Below, piece by piece: positions 20,294 through 31,425 of a stretch of DNA of 64,000 nucleotides. This DNA is from Botryosphaeria dothidea (taxonomy: Eukaryota; Ascomycota; Dothideomycetes; Botryosphaeriales; Botryosphaeriaceae), in assembly GCA_011503125.2 (NCBI GenBank), contig WWBZ02000016.1:1798001-1862000 (forward strand), in the 5' to 3' direction. Each line of letters starts with the position of its first letter. The stretch's first letter is position 1. A model generated the notes under the pieces. That model was not told the DNA's origin and made no database searches. It saw nothing but the letters and a program-made list of their open reading frames with translations. The translations under genes and the position numbers were made by a program.

Positions 20294-22684
20294 ATGCCAT
20301 CCAAGGTCTCTGCCGCGAAGGAGAAGGCAAAGGAAAAAGTGCAATCCAAGGCCGAACCCGCCATCGAGTTTGCCCACCAAGCCGAACGCCTGGGCCAGTA
20401 CACCCCCGACCAAGAAGATGCGCAAACCGGTCACACTCAAGCCGTCGAGGCTCGCTTCATCACACCACAGGACCCGGTAATACAGACTGCAAATGGAGGG
20501 CGTCTTCCAGCTGTGCCAGTCGACGAGGCTGTGAAGCTCAACAAGTTGAAGGATGTGCTGGAGGATCGCGAGCCGTCTGAGAGCATGCCTGTTGAAGGCC
20601 GCACCCGTGAAGCCAAGGACGGTACCGTTCATGGTGCAAGGCCCAATCGCGCCAGCATGGACTCTCGCGAGAGCCAGAAGGCAGATGCGCCGTTGAGAGA
20701 GGCTGTTCCTGTGTCGAAAACAAACCCTCTGTTTCCCCCTTTACCCGTATATGGCCCACCAGGTCTCCTGAGAGATTTGCAGTGTTTTGCTTTTCGAGTA
20801 TCTTCAGCCATTCTCTCATTTGCTTTCCTTTATGTGATCATGTTGGGGTCACTATTCACAAGCATTCCACTTCTTTTCCAATACCTCTGGCGCATATTCA
20901 CTTTCCGCAACCCGAACAAGTACCGGCCATTCTACGAGGAAGAAAAGCGCAGAAAGGCTGCAAGACGGGAGGCCGAAAAGGCTTGGAAGAGAAGGAAGAC
21001 GCAGGACACGGCTGTTGACGCAAGAACACCCGACAGCGAGAATGCCCCAGGAGATAACGAGGAGTTTGTCCCGACCGAAGGTGGCCCGGATCCCCTGGTC
21101 TGTGATGTTGGATACTATGCACGCCGCGTAGGCCTCGACTGCGAGACTTTCAATGTTCAGACTGAAGATGGTTTCATAATAGAGCTGTGGCATCTCTATA
21201 ACCCACGCGAACATCAACCTGCTTCCACACCGGTGAGGGCGCCACATTCCCCCAATGTCTTCCAACATGACGAAAAATCCAACGAAAGTGCTGATGGATA
21301 TCCATTCGACCACAAGGGGAAGTATCCTGTTCTCATGATGCATGGCCTGCTCCAGTCATCTGGTGCATTTTGCTCGAATGACGACGACAGCCTAGCGTTT
21401 TTCCTGGCCAAATCCGGATATGATGTTTGGTTGGGAAACAACAGGTGTGGATTCACTCCTCGCCACAACCTGCTCAAGTACAACGATCCGCGCATGTGGG
21501 CATGGAACATCCGTCAGATGGGCGTCATGGACCTGCCTGCGCTTGTTTCCCGGGTCCTGCACGAAACAGGCTTTCCGAAACTTGCTCTCATCGCTCATTC
21601 ACAAGGCACGACTGAGACACTTGTGGCCCTCGCGAAAGAGCAACGGCCCGAGCTTGGTGATAAAATCAGCGTCTTTTGCGCCCTTGCCCCGGCCGCCTAC
21701 GCTGGCCGTTTGATTGGTAAAATGTATTTCAAGTTCATGCGGATCATCAGCCCGGGCATGTTCCGCATCATTTTCGGCATCCATGCCTTTATTCCGTTCA
21801 TGATGCAGATGCATGCCGTTCTTCCCGGAAAGTTCTACGGTGCAATGGGCTACCGCATCTTTAGCTTTCTCTTCAATTGGACGGATGAACGCTGGGAGAA
21901 GGATCTTCGTAATCGCCTCTTCCAATTCGCGCCCGTCTACGTGTCCTCGGAGTCGATGCGCTGGTGGCTAGGGCGTGAGTGCTTCGCGAGCCAGAAATGC
22001 ATTCTTCAGACACGACGCGAAAAGGAGATGGAAGAGCAAGAGGACAAGGAGGAGGAGCAGAACGGGCACGCCGGCGCCGAGCAGCGCATGCGAGAGTATT
22101 ACAACAAGCAACCCAACCGAGGCCAACTTGCGAGCGAGCGCGCCCACTCTGCAGATTCTTCTTCCTCGAGCTCGGAAGATTCTGAGAGCCCGCCCATCAA
22201 TGGTACTCAGTCACAGGCACGTCGGACCACCGATCGTGGTCGATTTGCCTGGTATGACTCTCACGCTCCGCCTATGGCGTTCTGGGTTGCGGGAAATGAC
22301 GACCTAGTGGACGGACGCCGACTGCTGCGCCGCTTCGAGCGCGGGCGTGAGCCTTTTGTCGATGTGGTCCACAGCAAAATCATCGAGGGCTACGAGCACC
22401 TTGACGTCATTTGGTCGATGGATGCAATCGAGAAAGTTGGCAAAGAGGTGCGCGAGGTTATCTGGAAGACAGCGCCAGAGGAGTCGAGGCGGCTGTGCAG
22501 GGTACCAAAGGAATGCGAGAAGGTCCAACCGTACGAGAAGCACAGCCAAAGTTCGGGAACAAGGAAGGGTGGAGGCGACGAAGGTGCAGACCAATCATCC
22601 ATTGGTGTAGACGCCAGCCCAAGAAATTGGAGAGGAGAAGCGAATGATGCAGACGAGTCGGACATTAGGGTTGCAACGGCGTGA
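20294..22684 (+). CDS. Steryl-ester/triacylglycerol lipase (Tgl1/Yeh family)
   Basis: Intronless 796-residue lipid-droplet or membrane-bound alpha/beta hydrolase expected to cleave steryl esters. After a polar N terminus come one or two hydrophobic helices (about residues 167-198), the lipase-associated start motif DVGYYARRVGLDCETFNVQT, the oxyanion region VLMMHGLLQSSGAF, the nucleophile elbow AHSQGT (Ser436), Asp670 in GNDDLVD and His702 in YEHLDVIW. This order and the WLGNNRCGF motif are typical of acid-lipase relatives. An acidic, low-complexity insert (about 575-645) lies between the elbow and the Asp. The ATG at 20294 follows a CAGCA context. The substrate is assigned from the family only. 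Confidence 0.9.
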   Translation: MPSKVSAAKEKAKEKVQSKAEPAIEFAHQAERLGQYTPDQEDAQTGHTQAVEARFITPQDPVIQTANGGRLPAVPVDEAVKLNKLKDVLEDREPSESMPVEGRTREAKDGTVHGARPNRASMDSRESQKADAPLREAVPVSKTNPLFPPLPVYGPPGLLRDLQCFAFRVSSAILSFAFLYVIMLGSLFTSIPLLFQYLWRIFTFRNPNKYRPFYEEEKRRKAARREAEKAWKRRKTQDTAVDARTPDSENAPGDNEEFVPTEGGPDPLVCDVGYYARRVGLDCETFNVQTEDGFIIELWHLYNPREHQPASTPVRAPHSPNVFQHDEKSNESADGYPFDHKGKYPVLMMHGLLQSSGAFCSNDDDSLAFFLAKSGYDVWLGNNRCGFTPRHNLLKYNDPRMWAWNIRQMGVMDLPALVSRVLHETGFPKLALIAHSQGTTETLVALAKEQRPELGDKISVFCALAPAAYAGRLIGKMYFKFMRIISPGMFRIIFGIHAFIPFMMQMHAVLPGKFYGAMGYRIFSFLFNWTDERWEKDLRNRLFQFAPVYVSSESMRWWLGRECFASQKCILQTRREKEMEEQEDKEEEQNGHAGAEQRMREYYNKQPNRGQLASERAHSADSSSSSSEDSESPPINGTQSQARRTTDRGRFAWYDSHAPPMAFWVAGNDDLVDGRRLLRRFERGREPFVDVVHSKIIEGYEHLDVIWSMDAIEKVGKEVREVIWKTAPEESRRLCRVPKECEKVQPYEKHSQSSGTRKGGGDEGADQSSIGVDASPRNWRGEANDADESDIRVATA

Positions 22685-23777
22685 GAGGCTTTAGTTGTCA
22701 TGGCGAAGGCGTCTTATCCATTTTGTTCATGTGCACATGGCTTGGGAATGGTTCGATTTGATTAGAGATACCTTAAGCTCCATTTTTTTATTGATTCCAT
22801 TTGGTTTAGGAGGAGAGGATACAAGGGTATAGATACAATAGACTCAGGACTTAATGCATCGTAATTGACAGTAAATGAAAGTTTCCAAGGCCGTAAGCCG
22901 TTCCGTCCCATCCACGGCAACGAGAACGGCAGTGCTCGGCCCAAGCCAAGGTTACTCCCGAGAAGCCGGCTGCAACGGTCGGCGTTGTGCAGAAGGAAAA
23001 CCAGCACGGCGGGGCACGCGACGAGAGGGCACAAGATTCTAGAGCTCGCTAAGACAGCCACTCAGAACGGTCTCATTTCGCGTCCCGCCGCAGCGCAAGC
23101 CAAGGCGATGATGCACGATCCCCACACTTCGGAGCTTGTTCGGGCAGGGGACCAATAGTCGTGGCCTCGTGCAGACATGAAAAGGGATGCGCCAATCGCG
23201 AATATCGGTACCGGATAGCGCACTGAATAGCAATCGCGGAGAGCGGCGGGTTACAGCTGGTCGTTAATATATTCGTTGCCTCCGAATAGCTCTTGAAAAG
23301 TATATTGGCGTGAATCGGAATGGTAGGAAAGATAGATAGACAGGACATGACAAAGTGTGGTCGCCGACCCATAGTCTGTCTTGTGGGCCCGCGCGGATCC
23401 ATCCAGAAGGGGATCGCACAGAGCCCTCAAGTCAAAGTGCCGGTCTTCTCACGGCTCTCGGTTACTTCCTCCACGCGGTCGGCCCCAGACTTCGGCTTCA
23501 ACCAACCCGCCCTGATTGGCCAGACTACTAGCTCGGTGGAAGCTCCTCCCAAGAATAAGCATCACTGAAGAGCAATAGCTGGACGACTTAAAGCCAACGA
23601 CGGGAGCTGGAAACAACCCGGCGTCAACCCTCCCTCAATCTCTCTCCAGCTCCTCTTCGTGTTGATTTGCACTCCGCACCTTCCATCACCACCATCATTG
23701 ACTGAGCCTCCGCAACCCGAGCGAGCTCGAGCTCTTCCTCCGGCCCGCCGCCATCCCCCGCCGTCTCCTCCGCCGCC
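22685..23777. other. Intergenic region before the CYP53 gene
   Basis: About 1.1 kb holding the lipase 3' end and the CYP53 promoter and C/T-rich leader (23590-23777). No other gene is supported. Confidence 0.4.
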
Positions 23778-25482
23778 ATGATTCTCGACATCCTCTTCAC
23801 GCCGTGGGTGCTGCTGACCCTGCCCATCCTGTACTACCTCCTGCCCTACCTGCGCAACAAGGCCATCCGCGACATCCCCGCACCCTTCCCCGCCCAGTTT
23901 TCCAACCTCTGGCTGCTGTGGCAGTGCCGCCAAGGACGCCGCTACCTTGCCGTGCATGACATCCACAAGAAGATGGGCAAGCTGGTCCGCATCCAGCCGC
24001 ATCACGTCTCCATCGCCGACGCGAGCGCAATCCCGCTGATCTACGGCCACGGCAATGGCTTCCTCAAGAGGTGGGTCTCACTCTGCTCACGACGCTTCTT
24101 CGCTCCTGGCAGCTAATATCGCCCTCTAGTGAATACTACGATGCATTCGTCTCGATCCAGCGCGGCCTCTTCAACACGCGCGACCGCGCCGAGCACTCCC
24201 GCAAGCGCAAGACGGTTTCCCACACCTTCAGCGCCAAGTCGATCGGCCAGTTCGAGCAGTACATGCACTCCAATCTGGAGATGCTGGTGAAGCAGTGGGA
24301 CCGTATGGCCAAGGAGTCGTCTGGCAGTTACGCACAAATGGATGCCTTGCACTGGTTCAATTACCTTGCCTTCGACATAATCGGCGATCTGGCGTTCGGT
24401 GCTCCCTTCGGCATGCTGGAGAAGGGCAAGGATTTTGCGGAGGTACGCGAGAGACCGGATGCGCCGCCCAGGACGGCTCCGGCCATTGAGGTACTGAACC
24501 GGAGAGGAGAAGTTTCTGCGTAAGTGATTGATCCCGAATATGTCGCGCATTATGATCCCTGGACTGACGGATAGTGTAGTACGATCGGCTGCATGCCCTG
24601 GATCAAGCCTTGGGCCAAGTACTTCCCGGATCCCTTCTTCTCCAAGGGCATCGAGGCCGTCGAGAACCTGGCCGGCATCGCCGTCGCCCGTGTCAAGCAG
24701 CGCCTCGACAATGCCGACAAGGTCGACCGCGTCGACCTGCTGGCGCGCCTGATGGAGGGCAAGGACGAGAAGGGCGAGAAGCTGGGCCGCGCGGAGCTCA
24801 CGGCCGAAGCCTTGACCCAGCTCATCGCTGGCAGCGACACCACGAGCAACACGTCGTGCGCCCTGCTGTACCACTGCCTGCGCAACCCGGACGTCATCAA
24901 GAAGCTGCAGAAGGAGCTCGACGCCGCTATCCCCAACATAGATACCGTGCCCGAGTTCTACATGGTCAAGGACCTGCCATAGTAAGTCGAATTTCCCGAA
25001 TTTCACGGACCTTTTCTTTGCTTTTTAAGAAAAAAGAAATACTAACGCCGTCCCACAGCCTCGATTTCGTCATCAAGGAAACCATGCGCATCCACAGCAC
25101 CTCCTCGCTCGGCCTGCCCCGCATGGTCGTCGGCGCCGGCGTCACCGTCGCGGACCGCTACTTTCCCGCTGGTACCGTCCTGTCCGTGCCTAGCTACACA
25201 ATCCACCACTCCACCGACATCTGGGGCCCCGACGCCGACGCCTTCCGCCCGGAGCGCTGGGAGAAGGTCACCGAGAAGCAGAAGGCCGCGTTCATTCCGT
25301 TCAGCTACGGCCCTCGGGCCTGCGTGGGCAGGAACGTCGCGGAGATGGAGCTGGCGCTTATTGTGAGCACAGTGTTTAGGAGGTATGAGTTTGAGCTGAG
25401 GCAGGGCGAGATGGAGACGAGGGAGGGTTTCTTGAGGAAGCCGTTGGCGTTGGAGGTGGGGATGAAGAAGAGGAACGCATGA
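23778..25482 (+). CDS. Cytochrome P450 of the CYP53 family, benzoate 4-hydroxylase
   Basis: ER-anchored monooxygenase that hydroxylates benzoate at the para position, feeding the beta-ketoadipate pathway and detoxifying plant phenolics. Exons 23778-24070, 24130-24519, 24580-24981 and 25059-25482, all in phase. The protein shows an N-terminal anchor ([16 protein letters not shown]), the I-helix [10 protein letters not shown], ExxR in KETMR, FRPERW, and the heme loop [12 protein letters not shown] with Cys450. The stretch [20 protein letters not shown] and the [22 protein letters not shown] region are CYP53 features. Third-position GC is high compared with flanking DNA. No other aromatic-degradation gene is adjacent, so it acts as a stand-alone locus here. 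Confidence 0.92.
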
Positions 25483-25822
25483 ATCCGATGAAGAGAAGAA
25501 CGCGAAGTTTGTCAAGAGGCGGTGGAACTTGTGGAGCTGTTTTCCGTGGGAGCCTTGCACGTGTTTGTGTGATACGAATCGCGGGGCCTTCTTTCAGTTT
25601 TGGGATGCAGGGTTGATGACGAATTGCGGCGCGAGTAAGGTGTTCCGACTTGGCATCCTTCTTGGACATGTTTTGGCCCCCCTTTTCTCCTCTGATGTTA
25701 TCTGGAGTCGAGGTATAGCTTCAGCTGTTCATGTGTTATAGAAATGTCTTCATTTGGTGTTCAAGTAAAAAATTCATGAGTCAACGAATACGCATCATTC
25801 CGATTTGATATTCCTTCAACGT

Positions 25823-25857
25823 ACAGAGGGGTGCTGCAGCCCACGACTAGCGCCGAA
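25823..25857 (+). repeat. Fragment of repeat family A (MITE terminal repeat)
   Basis: Starts ACAGAGGGGTGCTGCAGC and aligns with the left end of the MITE at 47123 for about 35 nt with roughly six mismatches by eye. No opposing end was found nearby, so it looks like a solo or truncated end. Confidence 0.5.
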
Positions 25858-25986
25858 TGCTGCATTCTTCCAGATAAAGATACTGTCAAGCCTGATATAT
25901 ATAGGCGAAGAAGGAAGCAGACTTGCCATTTTTCATTCCGCCAGTCACCAGAAAACTTCTCTCCTTCTTTTCGCCCCAAACCCCGT

Positions 25987-26454
25987 TCAGAACATCTCCA
26001 AGATCGCCACCGCGCCCCGCAACCTCCACGCCTCCAACTCCCCGCCAACCTGCCTCCAGCTCCCCGCTCTGAACGTTGATTTCCAGCAGGTTCTGCCGTT
26101 CTCGCCGCTCCCTCCTTGCTCCTTTTTCTGCATCCAGATCGAGGCCGCTCCGCACTCGTCGCGATCATAATCGAAGCCATTTCCTTCGATTTGAGCCCAC
26201 TTCTTCCCTTTCAACTTTTGAAAGCCCATCTGCAAAGGTATACTAGCGCGGGCCGCCCCTGGCTCTTTTGGGTTTCTGAACTTGTTATCACTCTTGGTTG
26301 TTGGGAGGTCGGGCGCAGAGGACTTGGGTGAGCGGACAGCCGTCGTTGCTGAGCAACCGTCGTCATAGCCGTCGATGGTGACGCTGCTGTAGTCAGAGAT
26401 GAAGACGAGCGAGCCGGGGTCGAAGAGAGCGAAGGTGGTGGCGGGGGTCATCAT
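25987..26454 (-). CDS. Doubtful hypothetical protein
   Basis: A 155-codon open frame starting MMTPATTFALFDPGS. The first half has plausible codon use, while the second half is Gly/Arg-rich and resembles non-coding sequence. No domain, signal peptide or splice support. It may be a real short gene ending earlier by splicing, or chance. Confidence 0.2.
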   Translation of the reverse strand: MMTPATTFALFDPGSLVFISDYSSVTIDGYDDGCSATTAVRSPKSSAPDLPTTKSDNKFRNPKEPGAARASIPLQMGFQKLKGKKWAQIEGNGFDYDRDECGAASIWMQKKEQGGSGENGRTCWKSTFRAGSWRQVGGELEAWRLRGAVAILEMF

Positions 26455-27148
26455 TGCCTTGTGTGGTTAGGGCGGCTGGCGAGGTCGCACGTTCGACCTG
26501 AACGTGCACGGTAAGCGCTCGTTGGTGAGGGTGGATGTGTTGGGGAAGGATGGCAGAATGGGTTTGGACAAAGAAAAATGTATTCTATTTGTCGTGGGAG
26601 CAGCAGATTCGAGTTCATTGTTGGGGATTGGTGCACGCGGTTCTGGAAGTATTCGGATAAAGAAACGGTGGCAGATGTTCTACGTAGTGGACAGAATAGG
26701 AAGATAAGGGTGAAAAGAGGACTGCAGCACGCATGATAGGATTATCCCTTTGGTGAAGCTGCTCACATCACTTCATGTTCAAACGCATGCGCTGTGGATA
26801 TCTTCCGCGTCGAAAAAAGATGCTTTCGAGCCATGAAGATGAACAAAATTTTCTGGACTTGAAACAAAGCGACAGGATGAATTCATTCAGCAAAAAGTAT
26901 TTAGTTTCTTGTGTTTTCTACAACGGCATAGAACTCGTGAAATCCGAGAAAAGTCGAAATAAAGAACAGTACCAAAGGGGGTATTTGAGAAGTGAAGAAA
27001 GGAGAAGAGGTAGAAACCCTCAAGCCAAAATGCAGAATATGGACATAGAAGAATTGAAACGATACTTGAAATGAAGCATCTACACGTCAAGCATAATGCG
27101 TGGACAAGTCCGTACGAAGCGCGGGCCGTGTCTCTTGGGGTTCATGAT

Positions 27149-28479
27149 CTATCGCGACCGACAGCTCACCAACTGATCATCCGGCCGATTCCAATTGCAT
27201 CGTGCACTGTACATGATATTTTCGGTGTAGTTCTTCCCGCCATTGTCCACCTGTCCCTCATTCACAAGACTCGACGGCAGACCCGCGGCGACGTGGTGGT
27301 GGAACATCTCCGGGTTGACGGTGAAGCAGCGCAGCTCGCGGTTGCGGCAACGCGTGTGCATCCACAGGTCGAAGGCCTGCTCGTTGCCGTGCTTCATCGC
27401 GAGCATACGGGCGACCGACGCGCCTGTCACGGCGTAGGCGAAGGTGCAGATGGGACCGGCCGCGTGCTGCACCCAGCGGGTGTCCTGGCTGTCGCCAGAC
27501 ATGCGGGGGTCGTAAGAGCCGATGGTGGGAGGGAGAGTCGAGTCGTAGAGCGTGATGTAGTCGTCTTCACCGGGGAGCTCGCCTGGGGGGAGCGGGGATC
27601 TCCTCTCCATCTTCTCCTCGGGTTTGCTGGGGGTCTTGACCTTGGCCTCCAAATCCTCCTTCTGCGCTACCGCTTCCGAACCTTCGTCCGGCGCTGCGCT
27701 GCCGTCCTCGTGCTCTCCCTCCTCCTCGACATCTTCGGGCTCATCCTCGTATGGCAACCGCTCGCCGCAGTGCCCCAACCATAGCACGTCCCAGTCCTCA
27801 CCCCACGGCCATTCTCTTGTTTCAGTCTTCGGCACCGTCAGGTTCCGCACCGCCTCGGCCACCAGCGCTGCTTGCTCATGGATTCTGACGTCCCAGTCAG
27901 AATCATCTTCCATAATCAGCGCGGACGAGTAGTTCCGCGCCGCCTCCAGAACCTGCAGGTGGCCGAGCCAGGCTTTCGCGCTGCCCTCATTCAGGCTGCC
28001 AGCCAGGTTGCGCGCTTGGAATTCGCGGATCTCCTCGGGCGTCGGCGGGCGCTGCGGGGACACAGTGACGGAGAGGTTGGTGCGCCGGGCGGCGGCATGG
28101 AGGCCGTCGGAGCGCCATGTCGAATAGGGCGAGACAGCGAGGATGGCGTCAAACTGGCGGGAACATGTGCGTTAGCATTCGCTCATTCGGTCGGTGGGCT
28201 TTTTGTTCGTTTCGACTTTTAAATAGCAGGGATGCGGTGCAGGGATGGCGGCGCGTATGGTGGGGATCTTCTTACCCCAAGGGTAGCATTGGCGGTACCG
28301 ACAAGCGGCGCAATGTCGCCAGCCGACAGGTAGCCGGACCAGACTGCTGGCGTGAGGCCGGAGATGGACGAAGGCAGCGAAGCGGCTGCTTCTTCGTGTT
28401 TCCAGAGAAGCAGAAGCAGCGCGACAAGGAAGAAGGCAAGGATGGCGCTCGATCGGCGCGAATGGCTGAAGAACAGCAT
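27149..28479 (-). CDS. Glycosyltransferase family 25-like type II membrane protein
   Basis: Predicted 402-residue Golgi/ER glycosyltransferase. Exons 28479-28276 and 28153-27149 (122-nt intron, phase 0). A signal anchor (SAILAFFLVALLLLLW, about residues 10-25) is followed by a lumenal domain containing FDAILAVSPYSTWR, RNLAGSLNEGSAKAWLGH and the acidic metal-binding motif ALIMEDDSDWD typical of GT25. Then come WDVLWLGHCGERLP, and, after an acidic low-complexity insert, ICTFAYAVTGASVARML and DLWMHTRC. The insert (EDEPEDVEEEGEHEDG and on) is unusually long. Fungal GT25 members are poorly studied and the sugar transferred is not known. Confidence 0.82.
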
Positions 28480-29571
28480 GGGTGGTGAGGGTTCGCGGGC
28501 GTTTTTGTTTGGAAAGTGGTCGGATGATTGTCTTCAAGGCTGTGATTTATTCTCGTCGGGTCATAAGTCCATGGCGGCGTGCTACATGCGCAGAGTGAGG
28601 GACAGAGAGAAGGGGCGACGCGGTGGTCAGAGCAAAGAGCGACGGTGGAGGAGGGGCGGAGACATTAGGGTGAGCGAGGAGAGGGAAAGAGGAAGCGCGT
28701 TGGGCTCTGCGCGCTACTAATAAAACAGATAGGAATTGGTGATTCTTAAGATGCGGCCGGGGACGATAGGGCTGCCGGGATCACGCTCCTGCTCACCCCT
28801 CCTCCCTCTCGACTCGTCACCGGCTTCGTGGCCGCCGCTCGAGTGCTCTGGCGGGAAAAAAAGTTCACGATACGAGTGGCGATTGGACGGTGGGGTGCAA
28901 GGAAAGGAGCATTGCAGCGCTTGGCGCGCGCAAGTGGTGCATGGTGGATCGTGTTGGAATTGCTAGCGCCCCCTGCGGACATGCCATGCCGCACTCCCGG
29001 ATAGGGAAACATTGAAACGCCGTGCAACACCTTGTGAGCCTATACACAAACATCATATGACTCCGATGTGCCGTTATGTGTTGACGGCCCTCCTGCCGAC
29101 CCGAGACTTTCGCAGCGCAATAGCGGTAGGGGAGAGACTTGCGAAATGCCGACGAGAGAGCAATGCGCGACTGTTTCTGCATTATTGTTGTTACCGTCGT
29201 GTTGCTGCCGGCTGCGGCCCCTAAACTGCTAGCGTCGGCAAACCCTTAAAACCCCACACTTTCGGCCTGATGGTCGTCTTTATCGGCCGCTGCTGCGATT
29301 CATTTCCGAAATTGCCTTCATCAAACATCACCCTGCGTGTCGTGCCCATATCTAAAACACCAGGAACCCCGTCACATGAAGCCATAACGCCATACTTGTG
29401 ACCATCGGCCTACAAGCTTGTTTCACTGAGGCCTGCATATGCTGCACGCCCCGTCGGTACATGAAGTTCTCGTCCGGCTGCTCACGCGCATTTGCTTGCG
29501 CAACCGCATCCGGATGAGCACTGCAATCATCCACGGTACTCCTAGCCATGAAAACGCCCCATTTGCGCCCT
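28480..29571. other. Intergenic interval, nothing recognised
   Basis: About 1.1 kb between the GT25 5' end and the ATG6 3' end. Short open frames on both strands have no family features. Confidence 0.35.
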
Positions 29572-31049
29572 TCAACGCCTGTTTGTCGGTGTGGCGCTGC
29601 GCTGTCGCTGGTCCATATCGCTTGTAGACGCAAGCAGATATTTGCAGCAGATAAGCGTGTCTTTGCATGCCCGCGTCCATGTCTCCTCCTGGTTGAAGCT
29701 GAGTTTGATGCTCGCATCGCGGATTTTGTCCTTCCGAATCGTATACGGCAGCTTGAACCCAAACTCGTCCATTTGTCGCAAGCACTCCAAGAACGCGACC
29801 ATAGCGTTGTCGAACCTTCTATGCAGGAAGTTCAGGCCAAGCGGGAGGTCTCCGCTGCAGTACAGCTCCAATACCGTGACTTTCGGCTTAAGTGGATGTG
29901 CCGCGTCATCAGTTGAAGCGGATGGGGGATAGTCCAACTTCTCAATAGTCGAAGTGGATCCCATCGGACACAAACGGTAGCCCTTGAAGGTGTAACCCAC
30001 CTTTTCAGCAACCGTCGCAAGAAGCAGGCAAGTCTGTCCCCATGCCGCGTTGATCTCCTCCCAGCCTACCATCACTGCTGAAGTTCTGCCTAGGCGTAGG
30101 CCGTTGATGGTGGCGAAGTTGCCGTCGTGACCGATGGTGAACGTATCATTGTATACATTGGTGCGCTGCAAACGCTGGGCCTGCTTGATGTCGTGATCGT
30201 ACCGATTGTTGATGCGGTCACGCTCACTTTGGAAAGATGACAGCGTTACTGCAAAAGCATTACGCTCCTTCCAGAAGGCCTCTTCTTCCTTGTCCAGGTC
30301 CTGTGCCTCGGCGCCCAGCACCAGCAGCTCCTCGTCCATGGCTGCTTTCTCCCGCTCCAGCCGCTCAAGCTCTTTCATTGCTGCCTCTTCAGCCTTTCGT
30401 GCGTCCTCAAGCTGCTTGCGTGCTTGTGCCACCTCCTCCTCGCTGGGAATATCGGCGTTGGCCTGGCGAAGGTATTCGACGTAGGCATCGCGCTCCTTGG
30501 TAGCGGTCGAAAGATGTTTCTGGAGGCCATCGACAAGCATGTCGGTACACTCTACACAAATGGGCTGGTCGATATCGGACCGGGCCGAGAGAACCTCAAA
30601 CAAGCGCTGAACCGTTTCCATTTTATCCGACATGTTCTGGTCGCCATCAAGACCTGCACTGTCTGGCCTACCGCCATCGGGCACAATATGCGGACCTTGT
30701 GGCACGACTTGGGATTCGGTGAGCATGACGAAGGACATGGATGGGTGATGTCTGGATTCCCGGCCATGTCTGCTCGAGGGAATATTACGGCGGAATGTGG
30801 GCTGCAAAGCTTTACTGGCAACACGGTCGTAGGCATCGCGGCGGTCTTGCGAGTAGGCGGGTCGAGACTGATGCACGCTGAGAGGGCGCTGTTGGGCAGA
30901 GGGAGCGGTAGAGTCTACGGTCGGTCAGCAGGATGTCGCAGACCCGTGTTCCATGTTGAATCACCTGTTAGCAGTTTGAAGGCGGCAGGATTCAGGTCCT
31001 CGAGCGAGCCGTCGAGCTTGACAGGCGTGCGGCACTTCTGGCAGTACAT
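29572..31049 (-). CDS. ATG6: Beclin-1 homologue ATG6/VPS30, PI3-kinase complex subunit
   Basis: Subunit of the Vps34 phosphatidylinositol 3-kinase complexes that drive autophagosome formation and vacuolar sorting. Exons 31049-30965 and 30914-29572 (50-nt intron) give 475 residues. The N terminus MYCQKCRTPVKLDGSLEDL is the fungal Atg6 signature with a CxxC pair. A long coiled coil (about residues 155-280, LEDARKAEEAAMKELERLER) is followed by the evolutionarily conserved domain with YNDTFTIGHDGNFATINGLR, WEEINAAWGQTCLLL and the C-terminal NQEETWTRACKDTL. The length is close to yeast Vps30. It is head to head with the SCM3-like gene, the two start codons being 376 bp apart. Confidence 0.93.
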
Positions 31050-31425
31050 GGCGGCCGGGAGGATAGCTATGGTTGAAGGGACGCGAAAGTTGCTGCACGC
31101 ATGGCCCTGCCAGTTGGGAGGCGAGCGGAGAGGCGAAAAGTGCTGGATCGTGGAAATGCGATGTTTGGTGTTGAACGGCAGCTACTGCTTTGGTTCGGCA
31201 GCTCACAGCAGCCACATTAGTGACCGGGGCTCATGACGCAGACGCTCGGGCCACACCAAAGTGCCGCTTCCACGACGCGCCTCAAACGCGCTGTCGCGCT
31301 CGCCCGAAGCGGAAGTCTAAGCACCTCCTCTGGCCCCGCCACCCGCACCCTGCCTGAATTTCTTGCAACCAGCGCATCCAGAAACTGCACCCTCACGCTC
31401 GCCGCGCGCGCATGCCGTCGCTCAC
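31050..31425. promoter_or_regulatory. Divergent promoter of ATG6 and the SCM3-like gene
   Basis: A 376-bp interval between opposed ATGs that must serve both genes. It is C-rich near the SCM3 side. No specific binding site was recognised. Confidence 0.5.

Larger units (their letters stand above)
25483..27148. other. Intergenic interval with a repeat fragment and a doubtful ORF
   Basis: About 1.7 kb between convergent genes. It contains a fragment of repeat family A at 25823-25857 and a minus-strand ORF (25987-26454) that is described separately. The A/T-rich part 26480-27080 shows nothing else. Confidence 0.35.

Noticed and set aside
31363..31425. Longer N terminus for the SCM3-like protein
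   Set aside because: The upstream codon is TTG, not ATG. The ATG at 31426 directly precedes the conserved region.
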